Below are positions 36,770 through 48,554 of a stretch of 64,000 bases of DNA, in pieces. How positions within the stretch are numbered: the stretch's first letter is position 1; the number at the start of each line of letters is the position of its first letter. The notes beneath the pieces are model-generated. The model saw only the letters and a list, made by a program, of their open reading frames with translations. It did not search any database and had not been told where the DNA came from. This DNA comes from Deltaproteobacteria bacterium. Its GTDB lineage: Bacteria; SAR324; NAC60-12. The stretch spans positions 1 through 64,000 of the forward strand of contig NYXK01000046.1 in the NCBI GenBank assembly GCA_002685535.1. Direction: 5' to 3'. The position numbers and the translations under genes were made by a program.

Positions 36770-38015
36770 TCAAATGCCTGTCCTCTTCGCCTCATTCATG
36801 ACCTTTCCAATTTCCTCTGATGCTCCCTGCAACAAACCCCACAACAACTTCGCATCTGTGATCATCCTTCCCCACGATGGGAGTTTCATCTCCTTCCTTT
36901 CTTTCTCCTCGACCACCATCCTCAGGTATTCTCCCATTCCCCTGGCCTTCCCATCACCACCAACACGCCATCCTTCGTTCTCATCTCGTTTCTGATTCGA
37001 ACTTTTTCCGGCCTCAGCCTCCAACTCGTCGCAATAATGGACGAAGAACTCTGCGACATCTCTCACTAGATCGTACAGGCTTTCAGCCGTGATCGCGACA
37101 TCCAGACAAGCATGAAGAATTTGTCTTCCGAGCACATGGCCGTACTTCTTGGCAGTTGAGATGTTTGGCTTGGGGTCCTTGGTCATCCAGGTGAAGAGGA
37201 TACGGGCCAAATTAGTCACTTGGTTGGGTGAGGCTTCAGATTCGGGAATAGGTGGAAAGGGTATCTCGCTTTTCAAGTAGCCCTATTTGAGAGCAAATTA
37301 GCATGCGTCTCTCGCCTGATTTAAGAGCCGATCTTGGTAGTTTCTGAATCAAGAATCCATATTTGAAGTTACTTAGAAGTATACGACTCTCATAAGTCGC
37401 TGACATGGGGAGAATTGTTGAGATAAGAAACCTCGCACTAACCAAAGCATACCAGATGGCTATGAACTCATGGACTTGGCTCATTTGTATTTCTTGGGCC
37501 TCGATGCTATGATCGAGTGTTTCGCGATCAGACTTGGCAGCTGTGCTCGCAGCCGCAAGGGACATGATAGGAGGCTTGTTTGGTGGTGGACCTTTCGCCA
37601 TCCTCTGTCTCCTTCCCTTGCGTGGCTCCGTCCTGACCTCAGCGGAACTCTCCACCTTGTCCTGTCTCTCTTGGCTTTCCTTCTCAAGAACATTTCTTTG
37701 CTCGCCTCTTTCTCCACCTCTCTCTCTGTACTGTTTCTGGGCCTTCTCTCTTTCCTTCTCATTTCCTCTCTTGTTTCTCCTTTTGTGGAGTCGGGGAGTA
37801 CTTGATTGGCACCTCGATCGGGTGCGATTTTCGATCTCCGGATATGTAGAAGACGTCTTGTACGACAGCGTTCTTGAGAACTGCGAAAGGTTCGATATAA
37901 TAGACTGTGCCGGTGAAGGCGACAAGCAGATGACCCGGCGAGACAGCAGTGTGACGTGGGATCTAGATCTGGATTGCCAAGGACTCTCCGTATGTAGATC
38001 CCTATATGTTGTCAT
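36770..38015 (-). CDS. Conserved-looking protein of unknown function, 361 aa
   Basis: Exons 38015-37443 and 37282-36770 join in phase across a 160-base intron (gttagt donor, caaatag acceptor). The N-terminal 130 residues are rich in Arg/Lys/Glu/Gln (KRGNEKEREKAQKQYRERGG), likely disordered or coiled. The rest is compact and better ordered: MSQVHEFIAIWYAL, GYLKSEIPFPPIPESEASPN, LARILFTWMTKDPKPN, RQILHACLDVAITAESLYDL, VRDVAEFFVHYCDELEAEAG. No motif is recognised. The start could be the Met at 38015 or an internal Met (MAKGPPPNKPPIM) at about 37600, which would drop the basic region. An Arg-rich start without acidic residues over the first 55 residues could act as a mitochondrial presequence; this is inference only. 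Confidence 0.6.
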
Positions 38016-39073
38016 TGCGGATATTTATTAATGACAGATTCGATTATTGGTGGAAGTGGTGAGAAGGTATATGTTGAGGTGTTGAAATGTTGCCGATGTT
38101 GGTGTTTGGTTTTGATGTCGCTTGATGATCGAAGAACCCGGCTAAGCTTATATTTAGATGTTGGAGACCCGAGCCCATGTAGTGAATCTTCCGATTCAAT
38201 ATTGGAACTTGCAATAGATCTGGTTATTAGTGACGTTGAAATAGGAGGCTCGTAAGGTGAAATGATAGCCTTGTCGATGTTCTAGCAAGTCTGAACTCGA
38301 AAATCAGCTTGTACGGTTGGAAATCAACTGCTTTGCCTTGTAGAATTTTAGGATAGAATTCACATTCTTACATTACACTTCGTAATCGCTTTGACGTGGT
38401 GTATCTTTGCTCGCTCTCAATGCTCAACATGGTGCGTGCAGCACCGAACCTCGTTACTAGTCCAGAGGTAATTTCGTACATAATTTCGACATCTCAATGT
38501 TATAGCCAGTGTCTCAAGTCTATAGTCTATCTCGTCACAAAATTAATTTCGATCCACGGAGTATGCGTCCTTGGAGTTCCCGTCTAACCCTGTAAGGCAG
38601 AAGGTGAGTGGAGGTGTCACATGATCGTCAAATCCTTGGGCGGGTCGAAGAAGTAAACAAATAACACAACACAAGAGTAAAAATTGATCTGAACAGCCTT
38701 CCTAGTGATATGAGCAAGACGTGTATGATATGGGAAAGCTAGAATACCTATGACCAGCAACTAAGCCTGCTATTTTCTGTGTACGTGGTGGAAGTTGGGA
38801 TTTATCAATGAGAATTTGCAGCATCGAACAGTGTAAAGCTGCATCCTCGCATGTGAAGATCCTGTTGTTTGGGATGTTCAAAAGGTATTTTAGCCAAGTT
38901 TGGAGCCCCTACGTCTGTTCATAGTGGTTGGCTTTTCATTGTTTGTCAAAGTCTCTCGGTTTCTTACAGCCGTGCTGGTAGCCATCATCCACCCGTCCAC
39001 CCGTCCAAACCCAATCCATCATCTGTGGGTTTCCCAGGCAAAAGCTAGAACTTGTACATATACCATATAACAA
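38016..39073. other. Intergenic, no gene recognised
   Basis: AT-rich, short frames only. The left end carries the promoter of the gene starting at 38015, the right end the 3' flank of the gene ending at 39074. Confidence 0.5.
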
Positions 39074-40278
39074 TCAAAGCCCAAGAGACACTCCTCCAGT
39101 CTTAATGAAAACGAAGTCCATGTAATAGCTGACCTCAGCGACTTCCTTGTCCGTCATCAACCGACCCTGTCCATCGTTGTAGTCCTCTCCATGATCCTCA
39201 TCATCACCAGTATCAACCACTCCACCAGCCGCAAGACCTTTTATTTTCTCCTCCATCTCCAAGAAGTGTGCCTTAAGCGACCTATTCGCAAACTCGAAGA
39301 AGAACTTCTCCCTGAGCTGAGCGTCCATCCAACTAGCAGGTCCCCATTCAGTATATGCGACGAAAGCTTCCTCGCCCATTGCTTTCAGAGCTTGCTCGGC
39401 TTTCAGTTGGCTGGTAATGAAGAAGTGGTTGATTGCTGGAACCATCCATTCTTGTTTGATCTGGAATGCGCGGCGGGTGATCATGCGACCGAGATCGAGT
39501 CCGTTCTGTGCGGCATGGCCGATAGGTGGAGAAACAGGATAGCGATTCGCGAAATCCATCTGAGTTTGGAACTTGGAGAGGACATCGTACATACGTTTTG
39601 CGGCTTCAGAATCGATATCAACTTTGAAAGCCTAGGGTATGTCAGTTCTTGTGATCGTCTGAAGTGGCAGGTGCTTCGATAGAGACGCGATAGGGTGCAG
39701 AGACTCACCCATTTTGCGAAAACGTTGAAAAATAGGTCCATGTCGTCTCTGTAGATCTTCTTCGATGGTGGTCTGAGCTCTTCGTGGCCCCGAGACACAA
39801 CAAGATTGGGGTGACTGCACGTAACAGGCGGCAAGCATTCGCTTCTACGCTTCATTTCTGCCATCTGCACTGGCGTGGGGTTGTACTTCGATACTTGCTC
39901 TATGGGCTGCGGGCCAGGCAATGGAACCAAAGAATAGATTTCTGGGAGTGAGGGATTGCCGTTGGAGTGATGATTGGCTCGACTCAAGTGAGCGTCTCCA
40001 AAGTAATCATCTTCATTCACAGTCTTTCTTGGCAGATAAAGGTGGGTCGCGTGCGAAGGAGCTGGGGCTGTCTGAGTCGGCAAAGTGCTACCTTCCGCTG
40101 GGGATGTACTCAAGTCTAGAGCTTGGTTGGTCGAGAAAGCGGGCGGCATATTGGCAATTGACTCTGCCTGCTGACGTGACTTTGCGACATTCGGCATATG
40201 CTGGGATATTCGAGCATTGTCTGGCCCCTTCGAATCCATAGGAGAGCTTATCGAACCCAATAATGTCTGAAGATCCAT
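39074..40278 (-). CDS. Protein of unknown function, 375 aa
   Basis: Exons 40278-39709 and 39631-39074 join in phase over a 77-base intron (gtgagt donor, ccctag acceptor). The first half is Ser/Pro/Gln-rich and probably disordered (SISSPMDSKG, TLPTQTAPAPSHATHLYLPR). From residue 160 the chain becomes ordered: YNPTPVQMAEMKRRSECLPP, IYRDDMDLFFNVFAKW, AFKVDIDSEAAKRMYDVLSK, FAYTEWGP-like segments, and helices REKFFFEFANRSLKAHFLEM. An acidic loop (DTGDDEDHGEDYND) precedes the last helix. No known domain recognised. The frame stays open upstream of 40278 without an ATG, so an additional 5' exon is possible. Confidence 0.65.
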
Positions 40279-41553
40279 GCTGAAGAGGTTGGTAAATGCA
40301 AGTCGAGGGTGCTGCTGCAGAATTGAAAGGCAGTCGAACGTCCTCAAAGTTTTGAGACCGGCTGTGGTTGATTGGTGAATGCCTAAGCGAGATTGTTGAT
40401 TTGACGCTGCCCAAGTTTAGAAGCTCGAGTGGCACAAACAAGACCTGAAAACAATTCATTCTTGAAAATATGGCTTATGACATCAATGAAGTCTTTTGAA
40501 TGCATTGGAAACAATTCTAGACAAATTTTCAGAAAATCTCAAGATATGCAGGATAAGAAGTTCCCACTAGTTTCCTAAACCTTGCAGGGCCATAACTTCA
40601 ATTACTTGATTTCATCCAGCTGCCTTTCCATCTTAGACCTGTGTCTCTCGAAGTCAGTAGATATGCAGACTTGAATTTTTTTTCTCTCATAGTATTCAAA
40701 ATGTCTGCATGCACAATAATGATTACACCTCTATTGCAGCTGGTTGTTTGATCCCTGAGCATTGTTTGGGTCCTAAGCTCGTTGCGTCAATCATCTCACA
40801 CATTCTGATACGCAGCAACTCTTCTAATTCTTTGTTGGACACCTAATCATTGAGTGAGCTCTTCCGCATCTCTACACGATACTATTTGCAGCGAATGAGG
40901 GTCTTAGAATCACGTGACGAAATGGTCATATCAAAGCCAGTTTCCTACTCAATCAGCCTCATCCGTGGTCTTGACAGTGAAACACTGGGTTCTAATTGTA
41001 GAATTTGATAACCAAAATCAATCAAGAACTTCTCAGTGTGGCATTGAACTAGGTTCTATTCTTCCAACTTCTCGTTTGACCAACGGGCTAAGTGAGACTT
41101 TTATAACGTTGTATCATCGCTACAGTTTCCAGTCTACCAGCAAATTACTTGAGTCTGAAACAGGTAGCAATTGTACCACGGAACTGTCTTGAATTAATTT
41201 CCACGACCGTCCACTGCAGTCCGTCCGACATGCGTCGTCAGTCTATGAGCAACATCTTGACAAGAGATCTTGGCGGGCGCGCCTCATGATCTCCAGCAAT
41301 AGGTATGTCAAACAGAAACTACCAATGGTGTCTTCCCATGAAGATCCTTGAAAATATCGTATTCTGTTCTTTGTTTTGGATTTTTACCGTTTCCGCTAGC
41401 TCCAGCTCGGCACTGTTGGCAGAGCTTGGATTCTGTCATACACAAAAAGTCGACCGCGCGTAACCCTTTCCCCATCGGAATGCTTGGGACCTTGGCCTTT
41501 TGGCTATGCTAGGGGATGGAAGATGTTATATGAGTCCATGGCTATGTTGCTTT
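40279..41553. other. Divergent intergenic region, no gene recognised
   Basis: Serves as promoter space for the minus-strand gene at 40278 and the methyltransferase at 41631. No coding sequence seen. Confidence 0.5.
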
Positions 41554-41560
41554 TATAAAT
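41554..41560 (+). promoter_or_regulatory. TATA box of the anchored methyltransferase gene
   Basis: TATAAAT 77 bases before the ATG at 41631. Confidence 0.55.
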
Positions 41561-41630
41561 ACGTCCGGTTGGCAGCACACTGGAACGTTTTCACTTCATT
41601 CCATGGGAAGCCTACATTTCACACCCAAAC

Positions 41631-42699
41631 ATGGCGAAGCTTTTTGTTACTCTTTCAGCGACTTGTCTTCTGCTTCTATTGTTTACAATCACTTTTCGAT
41701 CGCACGCTTCGGAGTCTTGGGGTATCAATTCCCTTTCTGCTTCACCGGTTTCTGTAGACTACAACTTCAGTCATGACCCACATCTCCAGGCGAGGCTTGC
41801 ACATGCTGAGAAGCTCTGGGAACAGTCAGTCAAAGATCGTCAACAAATGATTTCGGCATTCGGATCCCGAACGAGATTTCCTGATGGTTACATCTATCCT
41901 TATAACGTATGGGACTTTGCAAGACCCAGTTTCTTCTGTCCTCATGATCTCGAGCGAGTCGGCACCTTAGGAGATGGAGGCAAAGTTGTGTGCGGCATGT
42001 CTCGATACGAGAGAGAGTCCCCTGGTCCATCATCCGAAAGCAACCCTGCTTCGTCGCTCATTGTGTACTCTTTCGGTGTGAGCACCGACTCTTCATTCGA
42101 AGCTGCTTTGCTCAAACGTACCAACTGCGAAATCTGGGGTTACGACTACACTGTTGCTTCTTTCGCTGAAGACATTCCAGGACACCAGCTACCGCGAACT
42201 CATTTCAGCCAGATCGGTATCAGCGAGGTAACGGATGAGAAGCGAGACCCAAAATTCTTCACGGTCCAGGATCTGATGCGTAGAAACGGGCATGAATACA
42301 TTGACATCGTGAAGATGGATATTGAAGGGGCAGAGTTTGGTGCTTTAACATCCGTGATAGGGTCGCTTCCTAAAGATGCCAATGGCAAGCACAAGCCTTT
42401 GCCCTTTGGTCAGCTTCTCATTGAGCTCCATTTTGATGAAGGTGGCTCCAATCAAGGAGGTCCCCGGGATTTGAAGACTTGGATGGCATGGTGGTCGGCA
42501 TTGGAGGAGCATGGGCTGCGACCCGTCAATAATGAGGACAATTGGATTGGAGATGTGGGCTCCGGGAAACCGAGATTTATGGAGGTATGTCCATTTCTAA
42601 GAATCACGACAAAGAGCACTTACTAACTTCAAATGCTCGGTGTAGTACACGATGATCAATGTTTTGCAACGAGAGCAAAACAAACTACTGTGGGAGTAG
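41631..42699 (+). CDS. Membrane-anchored or secreted methyltransferase-domain protein, 335 aa
   Basis: Exons 41631-42584 and 42646-42699 join in phase. Residues 1-25 (MAKLFVTLSATCLLLLLFTI) form a signal peptide or signal anchor. The body follows the fungal/metazoan Methyltransf_22-like family related to FkbM: WDFARPSFFCPHDLERVGTL, GDGGKVVCGM (SAM motif I region), IVYSFGVSTDSSFEAALL, EIWGYDYTVASF, THFSQIGIS, DIVKMDIEGAEFGALTSV (the typical DxEGAE motif), GQLLIELHF, and a C-terminal RFMEYTMINVLQR completed by exon 2. Substrate unknown; family members are thought to modify glycans or small molecules in the secretory pathway. A second anchored methyltransferase of a different family lies 6 kb downstream. 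Confidence 0.88.
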
Positions 42700-44433
42700 A
42701 GTAGTATAATTGGAATTGGTGCTGACCTTTTGTTCCTGGTTGTTTACGTATGGACGATGTACGATTAGTCTAGACTCTGCCTGAGAGTTGTACTTCAATA
42801 TGAGTCATTTCAACCAGTACTTCTCTCTGAGAATTCAGATACTGCCTTGACCATTCAGCCTTTTGAGCAATGAAGTTGGCGATTTTACATTCGAGAAGCC
42901 TGGGATAATTTGATCCTCAAGTGACGGACAAAATAGAAGATCGAACAGCCAATGCGGCTGCACGTCCGCTGAATAGAGTCGAGCGCCAGGACTCGGTAAC
43001 GGCTCAACTCCACCAAAGACTTTTACTGCTAGATGCTTCTACTGCAGTTATGAAGATACAGATCTTGGCATCTTTGCATCCTGCCTGCCGCAGGTATGTC
43101 CGGAATCGAACCAAGACGCATATGCCATGGGATTTGTTTCGTTGACGGTAGTTGAGCATGGCATAAAGTAAGCAAGCCAAGAAAAGCTAATGGCCAGCTC
43201 CTTCTTAAGCGAGGCCAGCGACTTGTAGGCGCATTGGCAGTGACAGACCCATGATCGAACAATCCTCTCACGTCATTGAAGTATTTGCAACCAAACGACC
43301 AAGGAGACCAAGCATATCTGGTGATGGGTAGCTCAGGATACCCTGGAAGTGGTCGTCACTTGTATCACATCTCGCCTCGGAAGGGAACTTGGCTGTTACC
43401 CATGGCTATTAGCCAAGTATCAAGCGTCTTCTGCCCGGGCAGATTTTTCTTTCGTTTGTGAAGTCAATAATAATTTGAATCCATCTTGTTTACAAACCTC
43501 ATCGCTTCCAAGGGGATCATGTTTTGGTCTATCGCAGCTGCAAATCTGACTTCCTTAGATCCAAAAACGACCATTCTTGATACTAATGAATGTAGGTATT
43601 CAAGCTTGACAGTTGATTAGGAGCTCCCACATTGGCATCTTCATGTTAGGGGCTAGACCCATGATTGTCAGTAAATTTGTCCAGAAATACTAAGTTTGAT
43701 CCATAGAATGAGAGCCAGACAATCTTAGAACGGAAATGAGTATCCGAGACTTTCCGATCTCGGCATGCCAATGCCCTGAACCAAAAAAAAAACTAATGTA
43801 AGGGTAGCGGTACGACTGGAAGCCTAGTGGGCGCCGTGTGTACCAGAATTTTAGATGCCCTTACAGCTGATGGCCCAGAAAATGACCACTACTAAGGCAT
43901 TAATAGTTACTGCAGCTTGCCAGTCCATTCAAAGGTGGGAATGTGTTAGCCGCAAAATCTTTGATTAAAAAGGTGTTTGTGAAATAGACAGGCCCAATCA
44001 ATGACTTTAATTGCTCTTGTGTTTTGTTGTGTTGTATGCTCTGGTCACGCGAAATGGGCAATCACCCTGTGAAGCTTTGATTTCAGGTGGCCCGTGGGCT
44101 TGTAATCGCGTCGGTGTGCCAATGACCTCAACCAAGATATGGATCTGGGGGAATTTTCTGCAGAAGTCCATCAAGTGACAATTGTTGGGTGCATATGTTG
44201 GTACGCGCCAAGCTAGATGCTGCCCGGGCAGAATTCGAGTTTGGGCCTAAAGCCCTGCCTCGCCTATTCCCCCGCAGTTGATGTCTGATCGACAGGAAAC
44301 AACCCGATGACTTCCCGGGGCTCATTGGCTCAGAGCCAGGACGGAGCCATCCACGAAATGTATGAGATCAAGTGGTCATGTGGTAATTTTGACTCTGAAG
44401 AGCACTTATCTTGCTTTCGAGTTGGCGCTCGCT
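42700..44433. other. Intergenic, no gene recognised
   Basis: About 1.7 kb without coding character; AT-rich in parts. The right end is the promoter of the arrestin-like gene. Confidence 0.45.
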
Positions 44434-44439
44434 TATAAA
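44434..44439 (+). promoter_or_regulatory. TATA box of the arrestin-like gene
   Basis: TATAAA 54 bases before the ATG at 44488, implying a very short leader. Confidence 0.5.
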
Positions 44440-44487
44440 CTCGGCATCATTTCTAACCTCTGAATCCCTTTGGTCACAACACTGGCT

Positions 44488-45987
44488 ATGGGCAACTATT
44501 CAGAGATGACCTGTGATTCAGATTGTCGAATTGCTATTCTCAACCCCATCAGATATGAGCCCACCGGAGCACTCACTGTTCGATTGCTACTCACAGTCGC
44601 CGGAACAAGAGCGATAGAGTCCATGTCTTGCGCCATCGAAGGTAAGGTAGAGAATGCCCTATTGAAAATATTACTTCAATTGACTTGAGTGTTATAAGGA
44701 AGCTACCAGGGATGGACAGTTACTGCTGCTGTTCCCGAAAGCAGAGACTCCTTGTTGAAAACCGTCAGTCATAAAGTGAGATTCAGTTCTTTCAGTCAAG
44801 GATCTTTGTGATACTGAATATTCTTCTGTAGTTCCTTAATCTTGATCAAGTGCGAGCTCTCTACTGCGAGCAACCTGCTGTTTGGGTGGAAGAGTTCCAA
44901 TTTTGTTTCCCAGCCAGGTCTCACCCATTAGGAGACACGCCTCCATCGATAACGACAGTAACGCCCCTTTGCTCATGCCATAGCAAGAGAAGTGTCTCTC
45001 CTAGAGGGAGTGGCGGCCGCATACGCTACATGCTCAAGGCCGCTTTGTGGAGTACTGATCGCATCAGGGCGAGCTGCACGGAAGAGATCATCCTCAAACC
45101 ATGTTATCTACCGTCACCCCCGATGTGTTTGCAGGACTTTCCTCGTGATTACAGGGCCAAACACTCGAAAAAGCTGCACAATTTGTTCGGCAAGGCTTCA
45201 AGATCTTTGGAGCTATCTCTCTGCGAGCCGAACCCACTGCAGTACTGCCAACAAACTCGACGGCTTCATACCACTTTGACTTTCAAAGCCAAATGCGAAG
45301 ACATTATACATCGCCAAGGCGAGTCCCTCAAGCCAGTGACCGGAACTTTTCAGATTCAACTTGCACTCACATCAAAGACACTTACGTCACGTTCTCAGTT
45401 GAAGACACAGCCAACCTCTGCTCACATTAGACATATACCCTGGATCACAGAAATAGTACAGGAGTATCCTTCTAAGTCCTGGACATTGAACATCCCAGCA
45501 TGGAAAACGGAAACTTATCCTAATCTACTTGACAACGTCGGTGGGTTACAAGCCTAGCAGCATAGACCTGTAACCATGAGACTAACAAACTGCAGAGTGC
45601 AAGGTGCAGGACCATGTGACTTCGTTCAGTGTTGATTTCTGGCAGAAGGAATGTTCTTGCCTGGTACCTACCTTCTCAACACCATTCATACAAAGAAGAT
45701 ATAGTATCAAGGCAACCATCACCTTACGAAATACTACGAACCATGTTTTCCACCTGGAAATCCCAGTCCAAGTATGCACAGGGGCAGACTGGGAAGCTGT
45801 CACACCTGCCTATACAGCTGGAATGGACTCAAACTTCAGTAGTGGTATTGTATGTGCCGTCAATGTTCACCTCGGGAGAGTTTCTAACGAACACAACAGG
45901 CCGAAGAAGAATTGTCAGAACGGAGGCCAGAAACGGACGAGCTACCACACTATTTGCCTCGTGAGAGTTGGGACGCTGTATGAATAG
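44488..45987 (+). CDS. Arrestin-like (Bul1/LDB19-type fold) protein, 443 aa
   Basis: Exons 44488-44641, 44699-44775, 44832-45540 and 45596-45987 join in phase to 443 residues. The N-terminus follows the arrestin fold strand order: RIAILNPIRYEPTGALTVRL, VAGTRAIESMSCAIEGSYQG, a long link, WVEEFQFCFPARSHPLGDTP, PSITTVTPLC, then GGRIRYMLKAAL (the usual R-I-x-Y-x-L/V-x-A strand), and VPTFSTPFIQRRYSIKATIT in the second half. Family members are adaptors that link Rsp5-type ubiquitin ligases to plasma-membrane transporters or receptors; no PPxY motif is seen here, so that partner role is uncertain. It is convergent with the MFSD5-type transporter, whose stop is 250 bases away. The last 50 residues are less ordered, and a further intron near 45780 cannot be excluded. 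Confidence 0.75.
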
Positions 45988-46238
45988 ACAATGTAGACAT
46001 GTAGTCTCGGATAAATTGGCTGTAATAGAGATTGGCATTTCATGCAAGCACCCATAACTATCCAGAAGCTCGGCTATGAGAAGGTGGAGTGATTTTATTG
46101 AACCTGGTCAACCGCCTAATCATTCCCCCATATCTCCCTATGGCACCTTGCCTCACTCACCAAAGCTCTTCATGATCAACCTAACGTCTTTCAATCTGAC
46201 ACGCCACAGGCTTAATGATTCCCTTGCCACAGGCATCC

Positions 46239-48009
46239 TCAAACTTCAGCGTTGACATTTCTGTTGGGAAATTTGAATCTTCTATACACCACGGAGTTTA
46301 TAGCTCCTGCAAATAACAGAAGGCCGCTGCAAATAGTAAATACTATATCTCGATGAGCAAGACCTGCATTTTTTTGATTAGTATCAGCTTCAAAACTGTG
46401 CTGGGATGGAGAGGATGTTCGTACCTTCCTTCGTGGTAGCCAAAACAGCGACCACAAAAAGATTGAGCGGGATTCTCATTATTCCATACATTCGAGCTCT
46501 CATACCATCTTCAATGATCCGTTCCCTCTGATGAGCCATAGATGGAAAGTAGATACCACAGCAGACCTCGAAAGCACAAAAACACCAGAAAGTAATCCTT
46601 TCATCTCGAACCACAATCGGCACCGCGAAGCATAAGGATGCCATGCATAGGGTATAGATTAGCAGCCTTGGAGGAGCGATGGATATTTTGGCGCTGGTTA
46701 CGAGGCTATGCAGCATCGATCCAAGCATCAATGAACACATAAGAATTGCGAAGATGAGGCCAAAAGGTAGATCTTGCAGTTCGTCAGCTAGGAAAGCAAA
46801 TAGGGGATATCTACACAGTAGTTGTTCGCTCTGCAGCTCACCTGTCGTTGACTCAGAACCTTCATGCGCAAACTTTAAGGCTGGGAACTTGAAGAATATG
46901 AAGATGTACATGGCGCCTTCGAAAACACCAGACGTCAGACTGAGAGAAAGAATCCGCGGATCTAAACCTATCATCAGCAAGTATTCAGCAATTGTGGTTC
47001 TTCGCATTATTGCCGCACCTTGCAGGACGTCTTTCCAGAACCGCCTCGGAGGCGCTTCCTGTTGCTCCAACACACCACCGATCCCTGTATCTTTTCCCCG
47101 GTGAAAATTCCCATAATTCTCTCCCTTTCGATGATCAGCCATGTTTTTCAGGCGTTAAAGCAGAGACCAAACTTACCCAGCTGTGGCAAATTGCCACGAA
47201 TGCAAGAATCAGGCAGCCAACAGAGACTCCAAAAGGAGCGGTTTGAGTACCAGTGATGTCTACAGAAAACTCTGAGATTATGCCGCTTGAGATCGCCACG
47301 ACAGAGTTGAATGTAGTCATGGTACTGAAAAGGTTGCTCAACGACGTGGACGGTTCGTCAGGAAGGGCCTGATGAAACTCCGTTACTAGCCAGCTTTCAA
47401 AGACCGAGTACATCAGAGTGGCGCTGCAACCTCCTAAACATCGTCCGATAAACAGTATTACGATGTTGTTGGAAAGTAGTGTGTAACACGAGAGGGAGTA
47501 GATGATGCAGAATGCTAAGCAAGCAAACCGTCGCCCGAATCTGTCTGCCAGAATACCAGTGAAGGACGCAGTGACGGCAGCAGCTATGAAGCCAGTCATG
47601 AAAAGTGCAGCAACTACCTCTTCAGGAAGCTGTTTCGTATCTATACGAGTTTAGTAATTGGTCTCACGCGTAGCACCATCCGTTCAATTATCTCCATCCC
47701 GAAAAGTGCTTGTCAGACTTGCCTTTGTATATCGGATAGATGTAAGCACCCTGCGAGATGTTAGAGACGCCGATGGGTTCAAAAGACTGAGAGCAAGACC
47801 TGTAACCAATCTGCTCCATTGACAAGCAGATAGACGGGTAGGAATTTGATTTTAAGTTGATCGAGAGCACCTTCTGAACTTTGCAAATCATCTTTCTTAG
47901 GAACATCATCTTGGTGGTTTCGATGACTCCTCCTCCAGTTGAGAATTAAGAAGAGGGTGTTAACTGCTACAAAAGCAAAAAGGTTTGTGGTGTAGAAATC
48001 CATGATCAT
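46239..48009 (-). CDS. MFSD5-type molybdate-anion transporter (MFS), 490 aa
   Basis: Exons 48009-47800, 47750-47723, 47640-47177, 47124-46842, 46787-46425 and 46363-46239 join in phase to 490 residues. It matches the MFS_5/MFSD5 family: MDFYTTNLFAFVAVNTLFL, FLPVYLLVNGADWLQGAYIY, YKDTKQLPEEVVAALFMTGF, GILADRFGRRFACLAFC (the MFS loop 2-3 motif), IGRCLGGCSATLMYSVFESW, LTSGVFEGAMYIFIFFKFPA, LPFGLIFAILMCSLMLGSML, IVVRDERITFWCFCAFEVCC and a last helix IVFTICSGLLLFAGAI. About 12 membrane helices are expected at the plasma membrane. The characterised algal homologue (MOT2) imports molybdate; the function here is inferred. Intron 2 is GC-AG (gcaagt donor at 47722). Intron 4 (46788-46841) is 54 bases, in frame and without stops. 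The start could also be Met-3. Confidence 0.9.
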
Positions 48010-48554
48010 GGTCTTGCGGATTGATTCGAGAGTATCGAGGCGTTGAGCTTCTTTAGCGACCGACCAGAGCTGAAGGGCATATGGGACGTTAAGAAGGGAA
48101 CTAGTATAACCTACCGATTAGCAGTTACATGGGTATGACAGACCGGCAAGAGTCTCCAGCATCAGCCATGCGCTTAGCTTCACGGCAGGTGACTCGTCAT
48201 CACTAATGCAGCAAGGGTCCCAAAAGGGGCGGCTGGGTTTTTGCCATGGCTTGGCTTTTACGGGAGTAAACATCGACATTCTTGGATGATTCTTGGCAAG
48301 TAGGTGTTTGTTTTCCTTTCCCCTTGGCTGTAGCCACATCTATTCTAAGCTCGTAAAAAGGTCTGCTCTTTGCGTCATGAAACATGACCCTGTCTTCGAC
48401 CGTCGCCAAGATATTGGTTTCTAGGCAACGCACTCGCTGGTCTCCTTAGGAACTTTGCCATGAAGTATTGGTAGCTTCGATATGAACCAAGGTGCTGCCA
48501 CTTGCCAAACCAAATCTACAGATCGACAATCTCCTATCAAGAATTTCCTTAATC
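48010..48554. other. Divergent intergenic region
   Basis: Promoter space for the transporter (minus) and the methyltransferase (plus). A minus-strand frame at 48203-48433 (ETNILATVEDRVMFHDAKSR) looks faintly coding but has no start, partner exon or family match. Confidence 0.4.
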
